The position numbers and the translations under genes are program-made. The notes beneath the pieces were generated by a model. The model was not told the DNA's origin. It searched no databases and was given only the letters and a program-made list of their open reading frames with translations. Of a DNA stretch of 62,000 bases, positions 1-10,969 are shown piece after piece; position 1 is the stretch's first letter; each line of letters begins with the position of its first letter. The stretch is from Phoronis australis (Eukaryota; Phoronida; Phoronidae), in NCBI GenBank assembly GCA_002633005.1, contig NMRA01000552.1, forward strand, positions 40,283 to 102,282. The letters are read 5' to 3'.

Positions 1-1639
1 GTCAATTCCCAGCGTTGTGAACATTCAGTGCGTAACTGCTGAACGTGTTGATGTAACCATAATTTAATTCATAACCCAACACTAACGCATCATCTTACCG
101 CATGTAATCCGGAAGTGTTATTTTCTGACGAAAATGCATATTATTTTGTGATATCGGGCATCAGTCAAAAGTAATATCACTGAAGCGACCATTACTGTTT
201 TTGATAACTTCTTCTGTATTCCTTTCTCAGTGTCCGGCTGTGGCTTGGCATACAAATGGTGTCATCACACTGAGTCAAGTTACCAGTTGTGTAAACAAAC
301 TGGGCACTAGGATCTTAATTGACCTACCCTTGTAGAGCCTGCAATATTCTGATTATTATCCATTTCAATACTAAATATCAACATCACAGAAAGTTTTTAA
401 TGAATTATGAATCCCCCGATGTTAATACTTTTCCAAAACCTTGTTACACTTTTAGGTTATTCGTGCCTAACTGTCAGTGATCTAACTTTGCAAGAACTGT
501 TTTGATTAATTGTTGCGAAAAAGTTTAGCACTTGATGTAGCAAATAGAATTCTGTGGTTCACTGGCACAGCCAGAACTATCAACAAAAGTTGCTCGAAAA
601 CTTCCCGTAGTCTTTCATGATAAAAAAACACCGGTCCCGCCCCATAGCCGGCAACGTTTCACATCTGCCTTAACTGGTGACTGATAACCATTAATATGAC
701 ATTCACAGTTATCTTGAAGTTGACATTATATATCATTCTTTTTTCGGACATTATGATTCTACAAAAAAAAAAACAATGACTCAACGGGCTACAATACAAA
801 TCGGTTCGCCTGTCAGACTCCATTGACACTTGACTTTCCAATAACCAGAAACTCGGTTCGTGGACCTCCACTAGGTTCGACTGCATGTGTGTGACGTTAG
901 ATAGACAAAAAGGTCTTGGTCAACATTCACTTAGGGACAAGCTAAGGAGATAGAACCTGTAACCTGTTTCAGGGTGAATCAAAATGGAGAATATTCCAGG
1001 CCTTGAATTTACGCGACCACCCAACATACCGAGTCATACGTAACTTTTTTACAAATGACGTGGTAGGTGTACTTGTGACAAATGTTGCTCGAGAAGGGGA
1101 GCAAGTTGTCTTTGGCTCATAAACATGCCAAGTGAGGAGCCATGCAGCACCCCCCCATTGTGTTGAGGGAACTGCCGGCATCTCGTTGCAACAGAAGCAA
1201 ACCTCCACTTATTATTTGCCTGATGCTAACGTACATCATGTGCTGTGGGGCTCATTGTTTGCATGTCAGTGATGTGCCAACACTGTAGAGGTGGGTGTGG
1301 CACCTGTTTTGTCTGGTCCAAAATTTTCACCTCCGAACAGGTTGATATTGCAAAATTTAAATCATGCTACACAACTGCAAGGCAAGCTCTCCAAAGCCCA
1401 GTACGAGTTCCGTACGGAGCTTTACAGAAACTGCCCTGTCGCTTTTGTTTTGTTTACATCAAGAAAAAAAAAACAAACAAAAAAAACAGTGCAGGTGTCT
1501 TGATGTCATTTGCAGTGCATCAAACGTGCGCATACCTCATGGTTGGGCCCACTGCACAAAACAACTGAGCTAAAATAACGAGAGCCCGTTATGTTTCTTC
1601 ATTAAGGAAGTTTTCAAGTTTGCCTGTCTCCTTTAAGAA
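1..1639. other. No gene recognised
   Basis: AT-rich sequence with several adenine runs (for example near 1464-1486) and short open frames without protein-like composition. The missing first ABCC exon(s) were looked for here and not found. It is intronic or upstream sequence of the ABCC gene. Confidence 0.5.
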
Positions 1640-2010
1640 AACGGCCAAACGTTTCCAGTTGTTGCCATGCACTATATGTTGTAGGCACGTAACAGTGCCA
1701 TCCAGTAGGTTGCTCCTTAGCTGGGCAAGACTCTACTAGGTGTTTAGGGGTTTCAACGTGAGTATCACACTCGGGACACACTGGTCACCCCATACGGCCA
1801 GTAATGTGCCTGTGTCGGGCTAGGTTATAGTGGCCCGTCAAAATTTGAATGACGTGTCTTATGCCCAATCTATGTATACTCAGAAGGTTTTTTGAACCTG
1901 TTGGTTTGATCACGTTGGGAAAATTCTCCTTGGGTTCTCTGCAGGAGTTAAGTGATGCCTCTGGGCTAGTGACTGGGTACATACTCATTTGCAACATACT
2001 CATCCTGCAG
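1640..2010 (-). mobile_element. LINE relic: RNase H / zinc-knuckle tail
   Basis: Read on the minus strand from 2003 downward, the frame gives LGIRHVIQILTGHYNLARHR, then after one stop (1785-1787) P-V-C-P-E-C-D-T-H-V-E-T-P-K-H-L-V-E-S-C-P. 'L-T-G-H-x-x-L-x-x-H' followed by C-x2-C ... H-x4-C is the end of RNase H-bearing non-LTR retrotransposon ORFs. It is a short, dead fragment; the clade cannot be fixed. It lies upstream of the first recognised ABCC exon. Confidence 0.6.
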
Positions 2011-2535
2011 CATCCTTAGGATACCGGAATAGCAGGATCAGGGTCACAACGCAGAATGGTGGCTCCTATCTTTGCGAGTAAGGGCCCTGGCCAAGTGTAT
2101 TTTGACGATTAGCATCGTCCCTTTATTATGATTATAAATACTGAATCATGTCAAATTCACGAAAAAGCCTGAAGAAAAGGTAACATTACGAAAAATAAAG
2201 TGCCTTTGCTTACACTTCCTCGACTAATCTGAACACAAAAGATTTGAAAGGATATCAGCAAGTTACGAAGAACACCCCCAACCTGCAAACCAAAACTTCT
2301 AAGTTCATCCCTGGGTGTCCTTCACATTATCCCCAAATACGTCAAGCGTCGTGTGTGTATCTCTTTGGTTTTCTTGAGCGTGAGCGCGTGTGTGCGTGGT
2401 CGTATGACTCGGAAACTTTAGAAGTTAACAAATTCATGTCTGCAAGATTGACAATTCTAAAATTAGTTGATGGACAGTATTGCAAATTTTGAAACTGATA
2501 CAAAAATATGTATTTTGTGAATACGCAGATCTGTA

Positions 2536-2805
2536 CGGTGACCCAAAGATGACATTGAAAAAAAAACACAACGAAAAAAATTCACTTTTCCGCCTCCGTG
2601 AAAACTTTCTCCCCAGAACAAAATTCTTTGAGGAGAGAAACTTTCCGCCGCGGAGAAAGTTTTTTTCCGTGGACAAAAATTTTCTCCTCGGTGGAAATGC
2701 TTTCTCCGCAGAGATTTTGTTTCCGTGGAGAAAACGTTTTCTATGGGAGAAAAATGATTTTAGTTTTCGTAATGTCATTTTTTCAATGTCAGGGTTGGGC
2801 CACCG
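2536..2805. mobile_element. Foldback MITE with TIRs and internal short tandem modules
   Basis: The ends are inverted copies: the left end starts cggtgacccaaagatgacat, and the right end, read in reverse complement, starts cggtggcccaaccctgacat. Both continue into an A-run. The 200-bp interior consists of diverged repeats of a ~20-bp unit related to 'ttttctccgcggagaaa', itself partly palindromic, so both strands stay open for about 100 codons as Arg/Phe/Lys-rich readings. These readings are a by-product and not called as genes. The element ends 48 bp before the acceptor of the exon at 2854. Confidence 0.65.
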
Positions 2806-2853
2806 TTGACCTGTGCTTGTTACTAATTTAACAATGGACTATGAATGTTTCAG

Positions 2854-2979
2854 TTATTAGGTGGATCGATGTGCATAATAAACGCCGTGGAATTCACCAA
2901 ATTTCTTTATGACATGCCTAGCAGTGGAGCTACCTTCTCCGTCCTGGCGGCCATCCCTGTGGTGCAACTCGTAACTATG
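2854..2979 (+). CDS. ABCC1-like: ABCC exon 1 seen: TMD0 helices (TM2-TM3 region)
   Basis: This 126-bp exon (phase 0 to 0) follows a tttcag acceptor and ends at ATG|gtaatt. It encodes 42 mostly hydrophobic residues with the stretch FSVLAAIPVVQLVTM, matching the second and third helices of the N-terminal TMD0 bundle of long MRPs. TMD0 sits in the membrane and helps trafficking or partner binding rather than forming the core transport path. The exon starts only 48 bp after the end of a foldback element (2536-2805). The preceding exon with the start codon was not found in bases 1-2850, so it probably lies upstream of the window. Confidence 0.75.
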
Positions 2980-3547
2980 GTAATTACCATACTTTTTAAT
3001 CAACTTGATGGACAGGGACTTTTGGCAATTAGCATAATCGTGTTATTGAGTGATTAACTTAATGTATTTCATTTACTTGCCACACATGTTAAAGAAAGGA
3101 AAATCATTGTCATGCATGTATGTAGGCGTATGGGCCTACCTAACTAATGTGTTGCAGATTGTTTGCAGATATGTCCTTGTTCCTAAGCTATAGGCCCAGG
3201 CGGCTATACTTGCATTTGCGCATGTCTTAAAAAAGATGTTTCGGTGTGTTTTCGCCGTTTTTTGAACTTTTCGTTGACTATAACTCTTTTGATTTAGAAC
3301 ACTTATCATTATATAATTAAGTACAACTTAATTTGACATACTTACGTGAGAAGTGATTTTTGGTTTTGCAAAGAACTGACAGTCAGTTATTCTTTTAGAC
3401 TGTAGTCGGTGTATGAAATGACTCACCGTAAGAAGCCAACTTGTAGAGCCTCGTCGCAAACAAGAACCAACTGTAAATTGTTTCGAAGCCCTGTTTTCGT
3501 TTTCATGGAACTTGGATTTTTTTATGAGAAACACGAAGTTCTATTTT

Positions 3548-5205
3548 AGTCAGGGAGTCAAGGAACTAAACCTGGATTTGCCAGATAAAGTTTTTTCTTT
3601 GCTGTTTCATGTAACTTAAGTTAAGTGACCATGATTCAGGGAACATTTTTTAAATATGCAAATTAAGGTCGCCATTATGCAAAATTTTTCTTGTGCTTAA
3701 AGCTACAGCACTAGACAGGTTGGTACCACATATTTTTGCTGACAATATCCTTACCAACCACCAAAGGCAGAGAATTTTTTCAGGCATGTTTCCAGGGTCG
3801 GCGAATGTTAATAGTGCAAATGAAGGCCGTAATTATTCAAAATTATTCTTGCGCTGATAGCTACGGTACGAGGGCAGCAATCACATGAACTATGATGATA
3901 TTTGCATCTATATTCTTATGGTCAGTTAGTTTAATGAAATCAGTTTGCAAGTTGTTGCATGATAAAGTTGCAATATGCAAATTAAGACCGCCATTATTCA
4001 ATTTCCAATTCAGCTTATAGCTGTGGTACCAAGCACCACAGGTAAACCATCACGATATTTGCACATATTTGCCTATGGTCAATTAGGTTCATGAAATCAG
4101 TTTTGAAGTTTCATCATAAATTTGTATAAATTATGCAAATAAAGGCGGCCGTTATTAATAAAATTCTATTTCTGTTCGCAACCTTCTTACGGGTGCAGTA
4201 CATGTAAATTATTGTGGTTCTTGTACTGATGAATTTAATGAAATCTCATTACATCATAAATAATAAATAATCTGTAATTCATTACACACATCACGAATTC
4301 TACTTTTGTCTGATACCCAGGGTAGATCTAGTAGACGAGGAAATTGTTTATGTTTGTAAACACAGGGCAATAACCTATGGAATGGAGAACAACCACAAGA
4401 TGTTTCATAGGCTAATTCAACGTGAGCACACTACTGTGTAACATGCCCAATATATTGTAAAGGGTAGACACTTGAGGCTGCAACTGTGTCTACTTGAATT
4501 ACATGGAATCTGACCTTAGCAACCACACCATCTTCAATAATAGCAGTCGGGGATGAATTGGACACCATCCGGAATTGTAGTCGGTGAAAGCGATTTGTTT
4601 ATGTCATCTTTCTTCCATCCATAGTCCTCTGGATCCAGTGCTGGCGACATTCCGTCACATGATTGACTGGCAATGGGTTCTGTTTACATTCTTTGAGAAT
4701 GCCTTTGTTGTCGGCGACAAAAGAACACACAGTAGCATAGCACCGCTTTACACCCTACAGCGCATGTGGCCTTAATTTGCATGAAGTATGCAAATTTATC
4801 ATGCAACAACTTGCAAACTGATTTCATGAAACTAACTGACCACTGGAACATGTGCTATTGCAAGAAGTTAAATTTTGAATAGTGGCCGCCTTAGTTTGCA
4901 TGAATTAGGCAACTTCATAACGTTTCCCCCCAAAACGGGCTCTATTTAATTCGCTGGAAACGAAAACATGCGTGAAAGCATCACAATAATCTGGCTGCAG
5001 TGCTTAGTAATGAAATCATAAGCAAAAATAGAATTTTGCATAATGGCGACCTTAATTTGTATATTTAAAACATGATCAAGGGTTGCGAATGTTCATCCCC
5101 TAAATCATGATTACCTATGCTTAGGCTACATAAGAAAAGAACTTTATCCAGCATATCCAGGTCAAGAAAAAAAAATAGTTCTTGGCTCCCGGACTGTCTT
5201 TGATA
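3548..5205. repeat. Large imperfect inverted repeat (foldback), arms about 440-600 bp
   Basis: The left arm (about 3548-4155) holds three to four diverged copies of a ~150-bp unit with the core 'atgcaaattaaggtcgccat'. The right arm (about 4765-5205) is its reverse complement, with 'atggcgaccttaatttg' and the same outer flank ('cctggat.tgc' near 3572, inverse near 5170). The spacer 4160-4760 has no recognised gene. The whole could fold back on itself. No coding capacity for a transposase was seen. Confidence 0.6.
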
Positions 5206-5421
5206 GCCCTCATGCAAAAAGAGTTTTAACAACAAATCCTAATAGAGTTTTGGGAGACGGTGTCTGAAAGTTTGATATGAATCCGGACAGTGCCATTTCT
5301 GAGATAGGATGTTCGGAAGTTGGCCGGATCTCATGTATTTGAGCCTACACACGCGGACATAGGTATAGTGACTTGGCAAATATATTTTAACTCTATAGTA
5401 TAGAAAACAGAAAATAAAAGT

Positions 5422-5520
5422 AACTGTGTAGAGTGGCGCTTTCAGCATTTGGCCTTTTTATGTTAGAAAAAAGAGTTTTATATACCACTGTGTAGAGTGG
5501 CGTTTTCAGCATTTGGCCTC
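5422..5520. repeat. 65-bp direct duplication
   Basis: 'actgtgtagagtggcgctttc' type sequence occurs at 5422 and again at 5487 (one difference), both followed by 'agcatttggcct'. A related 'tgttagaaaaa...atatacc' piece recurs at 5833. It is a local tandem duplication of unknown origin. Confidence 0.6.
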
Positions 5521-6056
5521 GGAATATCTTCCTCAGTCCATCATTCTACAAGTGTTTGCCTCTGTGTATATCGTCACTGTGATGAATTTCTTCGCAGCTG
5601 TCTTTTACATAATAGTTCTTTGTTCCTTCCAAAGGGTTCAATGAACTTCATTAGCTTGTCTGCACTGAGGCGATTAATCGTGTTTTTGGTTAGTCTTCAA
5701 AATTTGTTTTCCCGCCTCATACCCTCCCGCTTCATAATATTTTATACTCTGGTAATTTCAGCTCCATCTCTCTGTGTTTTAGAGTCTCCATTTCGTGCAT
5801 GTTTGTGGCAGGTTTTTGTAGCCCATCTCTGTTATGTTAGAAAAAGTAGTTTATATACCTACAATACTATATAAACATCTCAACCAGAATCTATTTTTCT
5901 AACTTATCAAACTTAGATAGAACCACCGCATTATCAAAATATTGCCCTAGATAAATAACTGGTACACGTTTAATTCTGATGTTAAGTTATTGATTATTCA
6001 AAAACTGATTTACACCAATGCTACTTATTTTATGTAAATGTCCAATTGTATTTCAG

Positions 6057-6173
6057 ATTCTTTGCCTCTTTCTCATGACTTGGGCATACAAAAAGGCAGT
6101 CAACTCTTCCGGGGTCTTCTTCTTGTTCTGGCTTCTCGTCGTTATTGGTGGCATCGTAGAAGTAATTGTAACA
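6057..6173 (+). CDS. ABCC1-like: ABCC exon 2: TMD0 helices (TM3-TM4 region)
   Basis: This 117-bp exon (39 codons, phase 0 to 0) lies between tttcag and ACA|gtaagt. It encodes a short basic loop (AYKKAVNSSGV) between two hydrophobic segments, the second being FFLFWLLVVIGGIVEVIV. The pattern of a helix, then a charged loop with an S-S-G turn, then a helix matches TMD0 of MRP1-type transporters, where the same S-S-G precedes the fourth helix. Frame and phase agree with the exons on both sides. Confidence 0.85.
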
Positions 6174-6389
6174 GTAAGTGATTATTGTCGTTACATTTCT
6201 ATTGGAGTACCCACATAATGTAGATAACACCAATCAGCAAATATATCATACACCGTAATTCCTCTAGCTGTAGGTGGAATCAACTGAATTATCATGATAA
6301 AAACACTAGTGACCCACCGCTTTAGCGCATGTGTACGCAACAGGAATAATGTGGGGCACTTGTGAGGAGTCATAAGCAATTCACAAGCC

Positions 6390-7930
6390 CAATCTTCCCG
6401 TTTTCAGGATTTTCCGTAGACCACGCCACCTAGTGGCCTTTTTATATTCAAGTCCGTTATTTTCCGTTTTTGCCGTTTGCCCCTCTATCGGCCAAATCCC
6501 AATAAAGATGACCAAGAAATTGGCATAATATTCCTTTACTGGGAAGAGGAGTGCATCGACGATTGTGGCGCCCCTAGTGTCATTTTTTTGCTTAGACACC
6601 TCTGCGAGATCTGTTGAATTTGAGAAGTTAGTGTATGAAGGTGACTACCGATGACAACAACTTTTGGACGGACGCGACTATCTCTGTGACCCAAAGTTGT
6701 AATTTTTGATTTTTTATTCTTGATTTTTATGTTTTTCTGTAATTTTTGGAGTTCCTTGATGTAAGTTTATAGAATTTGGTAAATATGTAAGAGACGACGA
6801 CACCTTTCGTAAAGTACGCTTTCTAGTGGGCGTTTTTATATTTTTGAGTATGTATTTTGACGTCCATTTATTTGTCGGCTAAACCACTCTAAGTATGTGA
6901 TGAAAATTAATTGGCAAACGTGTTTCTACTGGGAATACTACGCGATTTTTATGCGTCCACGTATTTGTATGAGGTGCATATTGGCGTCATCTCTGTCTGG
7001 GCGTCCGAGCGTCCAGCGTCTGCAGCTGTATCTCCTAAACCCCTTAAAGGATCTTTATGAGATTTGGCAGATGTGTTTCAGTGAAACTGACAACGTTCGG
7101 CGGCGAATTTCGGAGGGATCGGAATATTGGTGTTTCCCCTATAGGCATTTATTAAAGTTTACCCCTGTATCTTCAAAGGTCCTTAACGGATTTTCATGAA
7201 ATTTGGAACCTTGGCTTCAAATAGTTCGAACGGATTCGAGGTATTTTGCGCCACCTTGTGGTCATTTTAGTGTTATCGAGTTTGTTTGCTGATGTCCGCC
7301 CCTCTATCAACCAAACCACTCTAAGCGGCATACATGTCCTTAGTGTGACAAGGACAGTTGACTGTGATTTTCCGATGGCTACGACTACTTTGGCTCTTCC
7401 TAGTGGCAGTTTTTTGCGCCAATAGTTGCATATGCAACCCAGCAAAGATGTTAAGTTGAGCTAGTGTTTTTATATGAAGTTGACCGCAGACGGCGACGAC
7501 TTTTAGATGGATCCGAGTAACGCTTCGCCCCCTAGTGATAATTTCATTTTTTCCGTTTTCCCCTGTTTCTCTGAAGTTCCTAGGTGGATTTTTAATTAAT
7601 TGTGGTATTAGCTTATTTTGGTTGAATCTGACTCATTTTGCGCCATTTTCACTGTTTTCGAGTGCGTTTTGGCGTCCGTCAACCAATACATCTTAAGTGT
7701 GAGGAGGACGGTTGACGATGATTTTCCGACGACTTTGAATACCGTTGTGTCTGCTAGTATCAGTTTTGTTTTTTTTTGCGTCCATAGTTGTATCTCATAA
7801 ACATATAGCACAATCTTTATTAAATTTAGCAAGTGTATTTATATGAAGTTGACAACGGACGACAGTCTCACATCGCAGTTTCTTGAGTTGGGGTTCGTCT
7901 CCGTTTGAATGAACGCCGATAAGGAATTTG
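6390..7930. repeat. Diverged ~400-bp repeat cluster with CCTAGTGG cores
   Basis: A phrase related to 'ccaaaccactctaag' recurs near 6493, 6879, 7312 and 7683 (spacing about 370-430 bp). It alternates with 'cacctagtgg', 'cccctagtg' or 'cctagtggcagttttt' and with 'aaacggac / gacaacttttgg' phrases. Related pieces occur at 41780-42670, 46240-46620 and 55560-55680. Open frames within it are not protein-like. The sequence is a diverged repeat family with no recognised coding part. Confidence 0.55.
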
Positions 7931-8222
7931 CGGCCGAAGGCGTGTCCGTTTAAGAAGTTGTTTGCATGTCCTTCCGACTATGACTACGTACAGTTGTGAC
8001 ACCCGATTTGGAAATCATAACCTTGTCTCCTTCACTGAATTCCGGCATTGTTTGGTGTTGTGTTTTGAAGATAAGGTGAAAGACTTGTGCAGTTTTACTT
8101 TGCATTACTTGGTAATTCGCTCCTGTAATATCAAAAACACGTACTGTACAGTTGTTTTGTAACTCATTCCAATTCATGTGAGAAAGCAGTCCCTTTTGAT
8201 TCCGACGATTTTGTGTTTTCAG

Positions 8223-8402
8223 TTGAAGTCACAAGATGAATTTCGAATTGCCACCATCTGTCTGTGGTTTTCTATGGCCGTGATCCAGCTGTTGATGCAG
8301 ACAATAGCAGACAACCGAGCCAGACGACAAGGAAAGAAAACTCAAGACGAAAAAGAACTCTTGCTTCCAAAGGAATGGAAGAAAGCTAATGATGCAAACC
8401 AG
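8223..8402 (+). CDS. ABCC1-like: ABCC exon 3: last TMD0 helix and start of L0 linker
   Basis: This 180-bp exon (60 codons, phase 0 to 0) lies between gttttcag and CAG|gtatgt. It holds one membrane helix (IATICLWFSMAVIQLLMQTI) followed by a hydrophilic, Lys/Arg/Glu-rich stretch (RARRQGKKTQDEKELLLPKE). This matches the fifth TMD0 helix running into the cytoplasmic L0 linker of long MRPs. The hydrophilic part is poorly conserved in the family, so its details say little about function. Confidence 0.88.
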
Positions 8403-10010
8403 GTATGTAACCTATCTCTAGGCCGGGGTTTCGGCTCATATATCAAGTGTACTACGCCTTTATAGAGATTTTGTTTGCTCTGAGCCAAGTGTGCCTCACA
8501 TTAGTTGTCGAATGGAGCCTGTATGACATGTCTACTTACTCGTGTAGGATAAAATTTTGAGATGTAGATCTTTTTAAAACAACTGCAACAATTGTGCATG
8601 GGTTAGCAAATGCAGTAATATGATTATGAATACTGAACAATTATGAATAATAAATGATATACTTAATTCTGATGTGTTATTGTAGTTTAAATGTTGGAAT
8701 ACGACAAAGGTTCTGGTTGTTTCATGTACATGTTATAGTCATAGAGAACTGGAATGCCAACTTCGATCACGCGTGACTAAGGTTACGCCGCGCATGCGTG
8801 TTTTTGCATTTGTTTGTTCCAGTGTTGGTTCTTGGGATATGGTGTTAGGATGGACTGTTTGTTTAGTACAAACGAAGAAAATGCAAAACTTTTAGCAAAA
8901 GCTCTTCCTAACAAATTCCAGCTACACTTTGGGAATCTTTTGCGGACTAATGGCTTAAAGCTTTACCAAACGGATGACCATTGCGATTCGGAAAGCTGGC
9001 CGTGTATACTAACGCATCCTAACTGGTAGGCGTAACGTTAATAAACCATCTAGACGTGATTACCATAATTTTGAAAGCTTACGAATTCCTCGAAGTATAT
9101 CCACATTATGAAACACCACAAAAATTTTGTACCCATGACAAATCATAGCTATTCTTGCACTAGGCCAGTGAAGAAAATGTCGCCTTCTTCGTTGTCACTA
9201 AAAACCTTTCGCGACTCCGCAGTTTTTCTGCCAAATTGCATAAGAGTCATTATTAGAAAACCGTCCATCAGCTCTCTATGGTAAACAATTATGACGCAAA
9301 AGATCTGTAATTTACTTCATAAATAATTAACATTTTTCATACATGACATTTTAAAACTATTTTATAATTCCAAAAACCAAGAGTGTTACCACATTGCGTA
9401 AAATGACAGAATGATTGATTATCTAATTCATCAACACATTAGTGTAATATCACTTAATTTAGGGGGTATCATAAAAAATTAATGAACAAGACGGTTATAT
9501 GAATGACTAACTAAACCAACAGGGAAATCGTTTTAACGATTAAAATGATTGCTACCGGATACAAACAAACTTTTTAGAGTGTAATATGGATCCCTCACTG
9601 TTTCTGTGAAGAACTTAGTTTTGCATTCATTCAAAACTATACATCTTTATCTGTTGTCTGGGCATTTGCTGCCGTTTGATGCAATTCTTCAGAAAAATTC
9701 AGGATGCAGTGCCATCTATAAAAATATAATGACCTAATTACACTGACTGCTTATCCGAAATTTGCATGGTTAAGTAGAACGGGAAATAGGATGTGTCACG
9801 TGGGAATTTACAAAAGTATACCTTACTATGTCTATTTCGCTGTGTGCGGCGGGACATTTTGAAGGTGTGGAGGGATGCCGGTGAAAATTCGAAAAGTGGA
9901 GCAGCCCGCCAAAGCGGGACAACTTTCAAGTACAATCAAGAAAGCTCCTTGGTACAACGTATACTGCAAGTAATACAAAGTATTGGATTCGATTCTTTTA
10001 TACGGTATTA
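8403..10010. other. Intron sequence, nothing recognised
   Basis: AT-rich intronic sequence between the exon at 8223 and the repeat block beginning near 10011. A 71-codon open frame at 8814-9029 lacks splice context and similarity that I recognise. It is probably noncoding. Confidence 0.4.
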
Positions 10011-10034
10011 CTTGGCGAAATATATTTCGCCAAG
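9967..10034. repeat. Nested palindromes
   Basis: A perfect 24-bp palindrome lies at 10011-10034 (half-site CTTGGCGAAATA). Its left edge overlaps an outer inverted repeat: CAAGTAATAC at 9967-9976 and GTATTACTTG at 10005-10014. It sits just before the repeat fragment at 10165-10595 and may mark the edge of that element. Confidence 0.6.
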
Positions 10035-10164
10035 CGATTCTCACGAAATTTGCACACGACCTGTAGATTGGAAAATCCAGGAAGCCTACTGTTTTTGGTC
10101 ATGATCGGATTCAAAATGGCGGACGTGGCGGCCATTTTGTTTCCGATTTCACATTCAAATGCTT

Positions 10165-10595
10165 ATAGAGGCCGCATTTTTTGACGTACAGGGCTGAAAG
10201 TTGGTACAGTTATTACACCACATAGGTACTACAACTGCGCCATCAATCGTTGACTTCCGGTCAAAGATGACGGAAATAATGGCAATGGCGCATGCGCACC
10301 TCGATATCTGGCCGAAAACGTTTTCTCCTGTAGAGGGCGCATTGGCGAACCAATCATTTTCAAACTGGTCGCATGTTTGTTGCTATTGATCAGCTTTTAT
10401 AAAAATTGTGTTTAAATGGAAGTCACTTTCAACATGGCGGCTCTGGCGCATTTTCACCCATTTTCAATCGTTCTGCGGTCGCATTTTTACAGGAAGAGCA
10501 ACTGACGTGAATTTTTGCATGTGGATTCCTTGAAGTATGCTCTTTCAAAAGTTATGCGATAACGTTTTTCTCAGACTTACCGTTTTCGAGTTATT
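10165..10595 (+). repeat. Fragment of composite dispersed repeat (second half)
   Basis: Matches 29634-30078 in order, sharing 'gcgcatgcgcacctcgat', 'tctcctgtagagggcgcatt', 'cccattttcaatcgt' and 'gcatgtggattc'. It corresponds to the second half of the longer copy at 29319-30078. Confidence 0.75.
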
Positions 10596-10624
10596 TGACT
10601 TTGGCAGCCCACTTTCTCCCCACA

Positions 10625-10969
10625 TCAGCGATGATCTTCAAGTGCTGTTGGCTGTTTATCATGCCAGCCCATGCTAACTTGCTGCTTGAGTTCGTTTCGA
10701 GAGGCAAAAGTGTTGTTACAGCCATCTTTTGGACACAGGAATATCTTCGTCTTCCGATTGCTGAAACTAGTGAAATGTCTCAATGAGAATGCAACATGAC
10801 ATTCCTCAACCACTAGTTCCACTGGTTTGCAATCAGAAGCAGGATTCTCCAACACCACCCCATCTCCGATCCCAAATGCTTTCCAAGCAACCACTTTTCT
10901 TGTTGAAATAGTTGTAAGCAGTGGAACACAAGTCCTTTTTAAAAATAAAGCTATGAAAGAATATTCCAT
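10625..10969 (-). pseudogene. Zinc-finger-like ORF fragment, probably transposon-derived
   Basis: A 114-codon open frame. Its C-terminal part, F-L-C-P-K-D-G-C then N-N-T-F-A-S-R-N-E-L, and finally G-W-H, resembles the C2H2 pattern 'C-P-x-x-G-C-x-x-x-F-x(5)-L-x-x-H-x(4)-G-x-H'. That pattern recurs in repetitive, transposon-linked proteins of invertebrates. The first zinc-binding histidine is replaced by Gln. It directly follows a dispersed repeat (10165-10595). The N-terminal part is unrecognised. It is most likely a decayed fragment rather than a host gene. Confidence 0.4.

Noticed and set aside
2434-2831. Overlapping Arg/Phe/Lys-rich open frames on both strands (up to 114 codons)
   Set aside because: They lie inside a palindromic-module foldback element; openness on both strands follows from the repeat itself.
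5497-5874. 125-codon open frame with hydrophobic stretches
   Set aside because: It overlaps a local 65-bp duplication, has no splice borders in phase with ABCC, and the Cys/Phe/Ser-rich composition fits T-rich noncoding DNA.
7950-8177. Minus-strand frame containing F-S-E-G-D-K-V-M-I, like integrase-tail 'GDKV' motifs
   Set aside because: Only one short motif, no surrounding integrase or reverse transcriptase sequence.
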